The notes under the pieces are model-generated. The model worked only from the letters and a program-made list of their open reading frames with translations, did not search any database and was not told the origin of the DNA. A stretch of DNA of 5,747 nucleotides from an uncultured Chlorobiota bacterium (GTDB lineage: Bacteria; Bacteroidota; Bacteroidia; Bacteroidales; JAADGE01). Positions 1 through 5,747 of the stretch are shown piece by piece. The stretch is taken from positions 1 to 5,747 of the forward strand of contig CAMZKQ010000086.1 of the NCBI GenBank assembly GCA_947311265.1, in the 5' to 3' direction. Within the stretch, counting starts at the first letter, position 1; the number at the start of each line of letters is the position of its first letter. Both the position numbers and the translations under genes were made by a program.

Positions 1-76
1 ATAAAAACAAATCTATTATTAAAATAAATTAATAGCTAGAGGCTTGAAAAAGAGTAGATTAAAATTTAACTGAATA

Positions 77-106
77 TTTTTTAACATTTTTTTGCATATA
101 AATTTG
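77..106 (+). promoter_or_regulatory. Candidate Bacteroidota-type promoter for the coiled-coil lipoprotein gene
   Basis: TAAATTTG at 99-106 matches the Bacteroidota -7 element TAnnTTTG exactly. The -33 element is weak: the best candidate is TTTT at 77-80, which leaves an 18-base gap. Transcription would start near 111-113, giving a leader of about 100 bases before the ATG at 216. A second, poorer combination is TTTG at 103-106 with TAGTTTTC at 123-130, with a gap of only 16. Nothing recognisable lies further left, in 1-76, which is simple AT-rich sequence. Confidence 0.5.
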
Positions 107-215
107 ATAATCTAAAAAAAGATAGTTTTCTTTGCATTTCAAAAGTATAAGGAGTTATTCCGAAAATCCTTTAAAGAGTAGGAAATCTTATTTATTAACC
201 TTAAAATTTTTAATA
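107..215 (+). promoter_or_regulatory. Leader and translation start region of the lipoprotein gene
   Basis: This is the likely untranslated leader. The reading frame stays open back to a TTG at 132, but the 28 residues this would add are polar and basic and would put the signal peptide inside the protein, so ATG at 216 is the start. The only purine-rich GGAG (151-154) lies about 60 bases upstream, too far to act as a Shine-Dalgarno site. The bases just before the ATG are almost all A and T, the usual arrangement in Bacteroidota. Only very short, weak hairpins were seen, and no riboswitch. Confidence 0.4.
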
Positions 216-1973
216 ATGAAAAGAACCATAAAAACAGTAGCTGCTTTTATGATTGCATCAAGTGTATTATTCACTTCATGCGTGAAAAACGAAGTTTCAG
301 ACAACGTTGCTGCTCTTAGAGCCGCACAAGTAGAAATCGTTAAAGCTGATGCTAAATTAGCTGCGGCAGATGCAGCATATCGTGAAGCACAAGTTGCACA
401 AATCGAAATGAACAACACTCAGCAAGCACTTGTAAACGAACAAGACCTTCGTAGAGCAATTGCAATGACTGACGCTTTTGTACAACAACAACTAGCAGCA
501 TTAGAAAATGCAAAATTACAACTTCAACAAGCTGTAAACAACTTAGCAGACTATATTGCTGAGCACAATATCGATAATGCTGGAATGTACTTGAACAAGT
601 ACAACAACGAAATGAACCAAGTAAACAATTGGACGGTTCAAAAAATTAACAAAGAAGCAGATATCTCTATTAAAGAGGCATTACTTGCAGGAGGAAAACT
701 AGTAACAGAAGGTACTGCAATTGTACTAGCTGAAAATTTAGCACAAGCACAAGCAGAATTAGCTGCCCTTAAAGCTTCTAAAACAGCTTACGAAGCATTT
801 GCTGCAAACCCAGAAAGTTTACAAACTGAACTAGACGGACTTAAAGTACAAATCGAAGATTTAGAATCTACTCAAGCTGGTCTTGATGCAGATTTAGCCA
901 ATGCACAAGCTGCAACTCTTAAAGCACAAGCGGAATTATATGCCGCTAATCAGGTTATTACTGACGTTAAAGATGCTAACGATAATATCTCATCTCTACA
1001 AGATGATATTGTTTCTTCTAACGAAGCTATTGTAACTACTAACGAAAACATTGCAACTGCGAATGCAAACATTGCAACGCTTAACACTAGCATTGCAAGC
1101 ATGAATGCAGAGCTAGTAATTCTACAAGCTACTTTAACTGCCGCAGAAGCAGACTTAGCTTCTAAACAAGCTGCTCTTGATGCTGCAAATGTTGCCGTAG
1201 ATGCTGCACAAGCTGATGTTGATGCAAAAACTCTTGCTGTTCAGTATGCACAAAACGCATTTAATATTGACCCATCACAGTCTAATGCAGATGCACTTAC
1301 TGCTGCAAACGATGCACTTACTGCTTCACAAAGCTCACTAGTGGTTGCACAAGGCAATGCTGCTCTTCCACAAGCTAACGTAAATACTGCTGAAGCACAA
1401 GTAACTTCTGCACAAAACGATGTTAATGCAAAAGAAAGCTCAATTGAAGGTGCAATGACTGCTGTTGAGGCACTTCAAACAGACATTGAAGGGTTCAACG
1501 ATGATATTACAGCTGCTAATGAAGATATTGCACAAGCTAACTACGATATCGCAAGAGAGCAAGCTAACTTAGCTGCATGGAGCGATGCTTATACTGCTGC
1601 CGTTGCTAACTTAGGCACTCTTGATGATGCTGTTGGTACAGCTCAAAGAGCAGAAACAACTATTGCTTCTACAAAAGCTGCAAATCAATTACTTCTTGAC
1701 GCACTTACTGGTGTATGGAACTCTGTTGAAGGAGATATGATTCGTATTGCTGATGTAATCAATGGTATAGCAAACGATGTTGCTGCCCAAGAAGAGGCTA
1801 TTAAAGGCATTGAGTCTGATATTGCTAATAATGCAAATGGGGACTTTAACCTTCAAGCAAATCTTGATAATGCCAAAGATGATTTAGTTTATATCACCTC
1901 CCAAATTGCATCGCACCAAGCACTTGCCGACAAATGGAAAGCACTTTTAGACGCTGCCTTAGGTGGTAACTAG
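216..1973 (+). CDS. Ala/Asn/Asp/Gln-rich lipoprotein made of long coiled-coil hairpins, function unknown
   Basis: A 585-residue protein that I cannot assign to a named family. Residues 1-21 are a lipoprotein signal peptide (basic MKR, a hydrophobic stretch, then LFTS) ending at Cys22, so the mature protein should be lipid-anchored in the envelope. Phe at -3 is not the classical lipobox residue, but Bacteroidota are tolerant. The rest is almost entirely helical. Breaks with turn-like sequence occur near 117-123 (HNIDNAG), 197-201 (ANPES), 350-357 (NIDPSQSN) and 538-545 (NNANGDFN), suggesting successive helical hairpins. Residues 255-349 form 14 uninterrupted heptads with Asn/Gln mostly at position a and Ile/Leu/Val at d; residues 365-459 form a second such run. 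Apart from the lipobox Cys there is no cysteine, and there is no enzymatic motif or C-terminal sorting domain. The codons are mostly GCA/GCT, AAC and CAA, a narrow set suggesting high expression. It may be a structural spacer or envelope scaffold; this is inference. The lipoprotein call is firmer than any function. Confidence 0.85.
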   Translation: MKRTIKTVAAFMIASSVLFTSCVKNEVSDNVAALRAAQVEIVKADAKLAAADAAYREAQVAQIEMNNTQQALVNEQDLRRAIAMTDAFVQQQLAALENAKLQLQQAVNNLADYIAEHNIDNAGMYLNKYNNEMNQVNNWTVQKINKEADISIKEALLAGGKLVTEGTAIVLAENLAQAQAELAALKASKTAYEAFAANPESLQTELDGLKVQIEDLESTQAGLDADLANAQAATLKAQAELYAANQVITDVKDANDNISSLQDDIVSSNEAIVTTNENIATANANIATLNTSIASMNAELVILQATLTAAEADLASKQAALDAANVAVDAAQADVDAKTLAVQYAQNAFNIDPSQSNADALTAANDALTASQSSLVVAQGNAALPQANVNTAEAQVTSAQNDVNAKESSIEGAMTAVEALQTDIEGFNDDITAANEDIAQANYDIAREQANLAAWSDAYTAAVANLGTLDDAVGTAQRAETTIASTKAANQLLLDALTGVWNSVEGDMIRIADVINGIANDVAAQEEAIKGIESDIANNANGDFNLQANLDNAKDDLVYITSQIASHQALADKWKALLDAALGGN

Positions 1974-1985
1974 TCTTAAATAAAA

Positions 1986-2023
1986 AAAACAAGAGCAAGT
2001 TTATTAAACTTGCCTCTTGTTTT
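1986..2023 (+). terminator. Intrinsic terminator after the lipoprotein gene
   Basis: The left arm 1986-2002 pairs with 2006-2023, giving ten base pairs (AAAACAAGAG with CTCTTGTTTT) and then seven (CAAGTTT with AAACTTG). They are separated by one bulged C at 2013 and closed by a three-base loop. The right arm ends in TTTT. It starts 12 bases after the stop codon and lies 39 bases before the next gene, so it probably limits read-through into the barrel gene. Confidence 0.8.
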
Positions 2024-2062
2024 AAAATTAAATTAAGTTTTACCCTTTAAGACACAAAACAC

Positions 2063-2890
2063 ATGAAGAAATATTTAATGCTAGGAGCATTTTTGCTTTG
2101 CTTAGCAGGAGGCGTTTTGGCACAAGAAGACCCTGAAGAAGAGGCTTATGTTGGCGGAGGTTCATTGAAATTCTCTGGTGCTATCCTTTTCGGAAACAGT
2201 AACTTCTTAACAAGTGGCCTTACTATACCTGGCTCACCAGGTAGCACATATTGGAATGTTTCAGGACAAGCACCTTATGCAAATACTGTATCAAACAACA
2301 ATGCTATCACAAATATGATTGGTGCAGAAGCGAGAGTTTTTGTAACTGACGATATAGCCATAAGGCTTAATGGTGGTGCCGTTGTAAGAAACACCCCTGC
2401 ACGAGACAATGTTCCTGCAACTATTGATCCAAATTCTCCCAATGTAACTTGGATACCAAACTATAACGCTGTAATTGGCGACAATAGATTTGATGCCAAC
2501 TTTAATATTGGTGGAGAATATCACCTTGTAAAGAAAGGTAAACTTTCTGGTTATGTAGGAGCTTCTATTCCTTTTAACTACGCAAGATGGTCGCAATACA
2601 ACCCTACAGTAGTTGTAAACAGTAACAACGGTGTTGCTCCTGCTACTGTAACGATTACAGATGTTGCAACAAGACACGTTGAAATGGTAGGTTTCGGTTT
2701 CCAATTATTGGCCGGAGCAGACTATAACTTCACAAACGGTTTTTACATGGGATTAGAAATTAAACCTTTCTCTTACCTATATGCTTTCAATAGAAAGTTC
2801 CCTGCACCAGGGCTACCTTCTTTGGGTGCTGATACTCATACTTATGGCTACTTTGTACAGCCAATGTTCAAAATGGGTTTCATGTTCTAA
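2063..2890 (+). CDS. Small outer-membrane beta-barrel protein
   Basis: A 275-residue protein. Residues 1-20 are a Sec signal peptide (MKKY, a Leu/Ala/Gly core, then VLA before Gln21), followed by an acidic stretch (EDPEEE, 22-27). The remainder alternates polar and hydrophobic residues in amphipathic strands ending in aromatic residues, joined by Asn/Pro/Gly-rich loops. Examples are the strand around FSGAILFG, the pair RVFVTDDIAIRLNGGAVV, the stretch containing YVGASIPFNY, and GFGFQLLAGADYNF followed by GFYMGLEIKPFSY. The last residue is Phe, as expected of a barrel recognised by the Bam machinery. The size suits a barrel of roughly eight to ten strands in the OmpA-N/OmpW-like class. I see no peptidoglycan-binding OmpA C-terminal domain. 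No substrate can be inferred. It follows the lipoprotein gene by 89 bases and is separated from it by a terminator. No convincing promoter of its own was found, so it may rely partly on read-through. Confidence 0.8.
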   Translation: MKKYLMLGAFLLCLAGGVLAQEDPEEEAYVGGGSLKFSGAILFGNSNFLTSGLTIPGSPGSTYWNVSGQAPYANTVSNNNAITNMIGAEARVFVTDDIAIRLNGGAVVRNTPARDNVPATIDPNSPNVTWIPNYNAVIGDNRFDANFNIGGEYHLVKKGKLSGYVGASIPFNYARWSQYNPTVVVNSNNGVAPATVTITDVATRHVEMVGFGFQLLAGADYNFTNGFYMGLEIKPFSYLYAFNRKFPAPGLPSLGADTHTYGYFVQPMFKMGFMF

Positions 2891-2917
2891 TCTTTTGAGA
2901 AAAGAATTTAATAAACT

Positions 2918-2948
2918 AAGACTACTTTTATGAGTAGTCTTTTTTTTT
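2918..2948 (+). terminator. Intrinsic terminator after the barrel gene
   Basis: AGACTACT at 2919-2926 pairs perfectly with AGTAGTCT at 2933-2940 around a six-base loop and is followed by eight T residues (2941-2948). It lies 28 bases after the stop codon. It is the cleanest rho-independent terminator on the plus strand here. Confidence 0.9.
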
Positions 2949-2966
2949 GCCAAGAAATTAAAACTA

Positions 2967-2997
2967 TTTGCCTACTTTTACAGGGTTGCTAATTCTG
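2967..2997 (+). promoter_or_regulatory. Bacteroidota-type promoter for the plug-domain gene
   Basis: TTTG at 2967-2970 is followed after exactly 19 bases by TAATTCTG at 2990-2997, one mismatch from TAnnTTTG. Transcription would start near 3002-3004, about 25 bases before the ATG at 3028. Its position inside the upstream extension of the reading frame supports starting the protein at 3028. A second, weaker pairing is TTG at 2947-2949 with TACTTTTA at 2973-2980 (gap 23). Confidence 0.6.
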
Positions 2998-3027
2998 GCT
3001 TGTCTTTATTATTATATAGTATATACT

Positions 3028-5223
3028 ATGAAAAAAATACGCCTGTTCTCATTATTTGCTTTTTATATTTTACCGCTAGCCACTCTTGCACAAACGCCAG
3101 CTGATGTACTATTAAAAAAACTAGAAAAAAATGATAGCCTTTTTCATCGGCAAGAAATAGTGGCTTTACTTTCTAATAACCAGTTTTTTGCAGGGGATAA
3201 AATCCACTTCTCTGCTTGGGTACAAGATGCAAAAACGGAGCGGCTAGATGAGTTTTCGTCTGTGCTTAATGCAGAGATTATTAACCCAAAAGGTAAGGTA
3301 GTGCTTATTAAATTATTAAAACTAGAAAAAGGGCATACTGCTGGCTTTTTTCTCCTCCCAGACTCTATGGGAGCAGGTACATATAGGCTACGCCTTTGGA
3401 CACCTTTTATGAGGAATTTTCACCCACAGTTTATGGGCTTAAAAAGCTTTGAAGTTTACAACACCGAAAAACCATTTTATGATACTGAATATTTACAGTT
3501 TCTTAAAAAATTGAGGCGGCAAAGAAAACGGATAAAAAGTCTGGTTTATACAGAAAGCAAGTACTTAAAAGCGGGTATTCAGAATAGGGTAGGGCTAGCT
3601 ATTTCAAATTCACAAAATAAAAAGATTAAATTTTCGGCAAAAATAATAGATAATAAAAAAAATGTAGTTGCAGAATCGTCTGGCACTGCTGGATTAGAGC
3701 TTATTTTATTTTTTGTGCCAGAAATGAATAGGAGGTATAAAGTCATTTTTTATACAGCATCGGGAAAGCGATTAAAAGAAAAGTTGCCAAAGGTTGTGGA
3801 AAATAACTTATCAATTATTGCAAAAAATATCACGAAAAATAAAATAGACCTGCAATTTAGCAGTGCAACTAATAAGTCCACAAAGCAGTACCTGCTTACG
3901 GTATCCAACCGAGGAGGCATTCATTTTAGCCAGCCTGTAAGTTTCAAGAATAAATTTGAGTTAAGCATTATGTGCAATAAGCTACCCCGTGGAATGCTTA
4001 GCTTTATACTGTATAACTTAAATTCAACCGTACCTGAGGAGCAGGTTTTCATTAATATCCCAAAACGGAAAAGCCCAAAATTGGATTTGATAATTAACTC
4101 CAAAGGAAACGAGTTATCAATAGAGTTCCCAAAAAACGAGAGGTTTAGCGGAAATTACACAGTACTAGTAAAGGGAAAAAAGCAAGTAAGAAAAGCAGCG
4201 GAAGGTGTAATTGTAGAGAAATATCCAGAGTTTAAAATTTTGGAAATAAATAAAAAAAAATATTTTGAAAAAAAAATGGAGCTAACTGCCTCTAAATTTA
4301 CAAGGCAAGATAAAATTACAATTTCAGGCACTGTAACACGGGAGCTTATAAAATTGCCGTACAAAAATGCAACAGTTAAGTTGTATATATTGAATAAACA
4401 CAACGACCGTTTTACTACACATACCAATACACAAGGGCAATTCAGCTTTTCAGGAATGGATTATAGCGATACGCTAGATGTTATTGTCGAGGCAAGGACG
4501 GTGCATAATGGAAAATCGCTTATTATTTACCCGGACTATTACGCTCCCTTTCTGGCAGGGCAACTAATCCCGAATAATATTGATAGTGCTATTGCACTTC
4601 AAAAAAGAGGACGTAGGTATATGCGGTATTATAGGCAGGAGGTATTTGAGCGGGATACCTTCGATGTTACTGGGAAAAAACTGCACCGCAACGCCGATCA
4701 GGTTATTGATTATAGGGTATTAAATAATGGCTACTATTCTAATGTTTCTCAGGTATTAGATTTCTATTTGCCAGCTGGCTCGATAAGAGGGCAGGACGAC
4801 CCACTATTTTTAATTGATGGAACGCCCTCGGATAGGGCTACTGCTAATACTATTCCTGTGAGTGATATTGAACGTATTGAAATTCTGAAAAGCCCAGGGA
4901 ATAAAGCAATTTATGGGTTTGGAGGTAAGAATGGAGTGATTGCCATCTACACAAAACACGGTAATTTAAGTAGCCGAGGCGAAATACATTTTAAAATACT
5001 TGGGTTTTCTGAGGATAAAGCGTTTGCCTATATGGTAGCTAAATCAGTAAAAATCCAAGAACAAACGCTCGTATGGAAGACGCTGGTCGCAATTACTAAC
5101 ACTAAAAAAACACTGAAATTTAATTGGCCTGAATACTACGAAGAAGTAATAGTTACCGTACAAGGGTTTACTAATGAAGGTAAACCCATTTGTTTTGAAA
5201 AGCAAGTTAAGCTAAACCCCTAA
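3028..5223 (+). CDS. Secreted MG2 / carboxypeptidase-regulatory-like / TonB-receptor plug protein without a barrel
   Basis: A 731-residue protein. Residues 1-21 are a signal peptide (MKKIR, a hydrophobic core, LA before Gln22). Residues about 40-148 resemble a macroglobulin MG2 domain (the AGDKIHFSAWVQD and GTYRLRLWTPFM stretches). A strongly basic patch (eight Lys/Arg in 160-170) and a Lys-rich beta region follow. About 425-510 is a carboxypeptidase-regulatory-like domain (ISGTVT at 432-437, later TNTQGQFSF). About 546-643 is a SusC-type plug: LFLIDG at 593-598, then SDIERIEILKSPG from 612 and IYGFGGKNGVIAIYTK at 628-643. The last 88 residues have a short beta domain (TLVW, then VTVQGFTNEGKP) and no 22-strand barrel, so it cannot be a transporter itself. 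This architecture occurs in a Bacteroidota family, usually somewhat longer, whose role is unclear; binding a TonB-linked or envelope partner is inference. The frame is open upstream to 2968, but that part would hide the signal peptide and overlaps the promoter. A terminator precedes it, so it is probably transcribed alone. Confidence 0.85.
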   Translation: MKKIRLFSLFAFYILPLATLAQTPADVLLKKLEKNDSLFHRQEIVALLSNNQFFAGDKIHFSAWVQDAKTERLDEFSSVLNAEIINPKGKVVLIKLLKLEKGHTAGFFLLPDSMGAGTYRLRLWTPFMRNFHPQFMGLKSFEVYNTEKPFYDTEYLQFLKKLRRQRKRIKSLVYTESKYLKAGIQNRVGLAISNSQNKKIKFSAKIIDNKKNVVAESSGTAGLELILFFVPEMNRRYKVIFYTASGKRLKEKLPKVVENNLSIIAKNITKNKIDLQFSSATNKSTKQYLLTVSNRGGIHFSQPVSFKNKFELSIMCNKLPRGMLSFILYNLNSTVPEEQVFINIPKRKSPKLDLIINSKGNELSIEFPKNERFSGNYTVLVKGKKQVRKAAEGVIVEKYPEFKILEINKKKYFEKKMELTASKFTRQDKITISGTVTRELIKLPYKNATVKLYILNKHNDRFTTHTNTQGQFSFSGMDYSDTLDVIVEARTVHNGKSLIIYPDYYAPFLAGQLIPNNIDSAIALQKRGRRYMRYYRQEVFERDTFDVTGKKLHRNADQVIDYRVLNNGYYSNVSQVLDFYLPAGSIRGQDDPLFLIDGTPSDRATANTIPVSDIERIEILKSPGNKAIYGFGGKNGVIAIYTKHGNLSSRGEIHFKILGFSEDKAFAYMVAKSVKIQEQTLVWKTLVAITNTKKTLKFNWPEYYEEVIVTVQGFTNEGKPICFEKQVKLNP
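4252..4276 (+). repeat. Two A9 homopolymer tracts inside the plug-domain gene
   Basis: Nine consecutive A residues at 4252-4260 and nine more at 4268-4276 are separated by only seven bases. They encode the Lys-rich stretch around Tyr412, just before the carboxypeptidase-regulatory-like domain. Such tracts are prone to replication and transcription slippage. One base lost here gives a stop within three codons, and one base gained gives a stop within seven, removing the downstream domains. Confidence 0.8.
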
Positions 5224-5225
5224 GC

Positions 5226-5256
5226 AAAAAAACTTACTCCGAAGAGTAAGTTTTTT
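5226..5256. terminator. Bidirectional terminator between convergent genes, with a UUCG loop on the minus strand
   Basis: CTTACTC at 5233-5239 pairs with GAGTAAG at 5244-5250 around a four-base loop. It is flanked by seven A residues on the left (5226-5232) and six T residues on the right (5251-5256), so both transcripts end in a U-run. Read on the minus strand the loop is UUCG closed by C-G, the well-known extra-stable tetraloop. It lies 3 bases after the stop of the plug-domain gene and 27 bases past the stop of the minus-strand Usp gene. Confidence 0.9.
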
Positions 5257-5283
5257 ATATTGTATAATTTTAATGGCTTGTGC

Positions 5284-5733
5284 CTAATTAAAACCACCTG
5301 TTTTAAATAACTCCTGATTAGGATTAACACACATAACAGGTACTTTAGCAGTATTAGCGATAATTTTTTGTTCGTCTGCCCCTAAAACATAATCTTGGAT
5401 TCTAATATTTCGAGTTGTTCCAATAAGCATCATAGTAGCATTTATATCCTTTGCAAACTTCACCGCTTCATCGGCAAGGTTCTTGCCCTCTAATTTTACA
5501 ATTTCGTAGGGTATATCATGATTTACAAGGTGTTGTTGTGCAAACCCTGTATTTCCAAGTACTTTTTTCTTGAAACCAGAATCAGACAAATTTAAGTAGG
5601 TAAGGTAAAATTTTGGCTTAGAAAAACCGGCAATATAATTTGTCCAAACTAATTTTTCTTTCTCTGTAAATTTAAAGTCAATAGGAAAAACAATTTTATC
5701 AAAATGCTCTTCCTTGCTAGGTGGACCTATATT
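5284..5733 (-). CDS. Universal-stress-protein (UspA-like) domain, 5' end interrupted or unresolved
   Basis: The open frame holds 149 residues, about one Usp domain. It begins after an in-frame TAA (5736-5734). The first strand and helix of the Usp fold are visible at residues 13-35 (KIVFPIDF, then EKEKLVW and NYIAGF). The middle contains NLADEAVKFAKDINATMMLIGTT split over strand and helix, and the end has YVLGADEQKIIANT followed by VPVMCVNP, the typical last helix and strand. The ATP-binding pattern Gly-x2-Gly-x9-Gly-Ser/Thr is not met: the second Gly is Arg and Ala follows the last Gly, so this domain probably does not bind ATP in the canonical way. No ATG or GTG occurs in frame after the stop; the only usual alternative start, TTG at 5589-5587, would cut off the conserved first strand. 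In Bacteroidota many Usp proteins have two tandem domains, and this one reads like a second domain with a linker before it. The gene is therefore probably broken by a frameshift, or misread, near 5728-5739, with more upstream outside the window. The family call is fairly firm; whether it is intact is not. Confidence 0.7.
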   Translation of the reverse strand, partial: NIGPPSKEEHFDKIVFPIDFKFTEKEKLVWTNYIAGFSKPKFYLTYLNLSDSGFKKKVLGNTGFAQQHLVNHDIPYEIVKLEGKNLADEAVKFAKDINATMMLIGTTRNIRIQDYVLGADEQKIIANTAKVPVMCVNPNQELFKTGGFN

Positions 5734-5739
5734 TTACAT
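5728..5739 (-). other. Reading-frame break at the 5' side of the Usp domain
   Basis: On the minus strand the Usp frame reads ATG (5739-5737), then immediately TAA (5736-5734), then the coding sequence. A neighbouring frame is open up to this point, reading S-L-D-V-K-Y from 5746 to 5729, and stops at 5719-5717. Restoring one lost TA in the short TATA run at 5731-5728 would join the two as V-K-Y-I-G-P-P. Alternatively a point change of the TAA would give a protein starting at the ATG. The break is only about ten bases from the window edge, so a sequence or assembly error is a serious alternative. Confidence 0.45.
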
Positions 5740-5747
5740 CAAGAGAT

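Noticed and set aside
132..215. N-terminal extension of the lipoprotein from a TTG at 132
   Set aside because: It would put 28 polar and basic residues before a clear lipoprotein signal peptide, and the ATG at 216 fits the signal perfectly.
255..282. Classical strict lipobox with Leu/Val/Ile at -3
   Set aside because: The residue at -3 is Phe; Leu is at -4. The lipoprotein call is kept because Bacteroidota lipoboxes are relaxed, but it is not a textbook match.
188..418. Antisense open frame of 76 codons over the start of the lipoprotein gene
   Set aside because: It lies opposite a strongly supported gene, and its sequence is the complement of the Ala/Asn-rich coding pattern with no recognisable features.
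1020..1130. Tandem DNA repeat in the lipoprotein gene (recurring AACATTGCAAC-like units)
   Set aside because: The units are imperfect and follow the 7-residue heptad of the protein, so they reflect coiled-coil periodicity and not a separate DNA repeat or CRISPR array.
2017..2049. Promoter for the barrel gene: TTG at 2017-2019, gap 21, TACCCTTTA at 2041-2049
   Set aside because: The -7 element matches TAnnTTTG poorly, the -33 element sits inside the terminator stem, and the leader would be only about ten bases.
2291..2704. Antisense open frame of 137 codons over the barrel gene
   Set aside because: Its Cys/Tyr/Ser/Asn-rich composition is a by-product of the sense codons, and it has no promoter or plausible start context.
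2968..3027. N-terminal extension of the plug-domain protein upstream of the ATG at 3028
   Set aside because: The extension overlaps the best promoter match and would precede a complete signal peptide that starts at 3028.
3921..4427. Two short antisense open frames within the plug-domain gene
   Set aside because: Both lie opposite continuous, domain-bearing sense coding sequence and show no independent signals.

Overview
The window is AT-rich and looks like Bacteroidota, most likely Flavobacteriia. The grounds are as follows. Promoter-like sites match the Bacteroidota pattern (TTG/TTTG, a gap of about 19 bases, then TAnnTTTG). Start codons are preceded by A/T-rich sequence without a Shine-Dalgarno motif. 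One protein joins a macroglobulin-like region, a carboxypeptidase-regulatory-like domain and a SusC-type plug, an architecture typical of this phylum. All placements come from reading the sequence; no database search was made.

Layout: three genes run on the plus strand, each followed by its own intrinsic terminator. A fourth gene, on the minus strand, converges on the third. (1) 216-1973 encodes a 585-residue Ala/Asn/Asp/Gln-rich lipoprotein built almost wholly of long coiled coils. (2) 2063-2890 encodes a 275-residue secreted outer-membrane beta-barrel protein. (3) 3028-5223 encodes a 731-residue secreted protein with an N-terminal MG2-like region, a carboxypeptidase-regulatory-like domain and a TonB-receptor-type plug, but no barrel. 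(4) 5284-5733 on the minus strand encodes a universal-stress-protein (Usp) domain whose reading frame is interrupted next to the window's right edge. A symmetrical hairpin at 5226-5256 can terminate transcription from both sides.

The first three products all carry export signals and should act in the envelope: a lipid-anchored coiled coil, an outer-membrane barrel and a periplasmic or outer-membrane plug protein. The separate terminators argue against one tight operon, so a shared function is only a possibility. The Usp-type gene is cytoplasmic and probably unrelated.

The most distinctive object is the first gene. Its central part shows two runs of 14 unbroken heptads each, with polar residues (mostly Asn/Gln) at core position a and aliphatic residues at d. 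They flank an Asp-Pro turn, and their core residues are roughly mirrored, which suggests a very long antiparallel helical hairpin. I saw no CRISPR array, insertion sequence, tRNA, rRNA or obvious mobile element.
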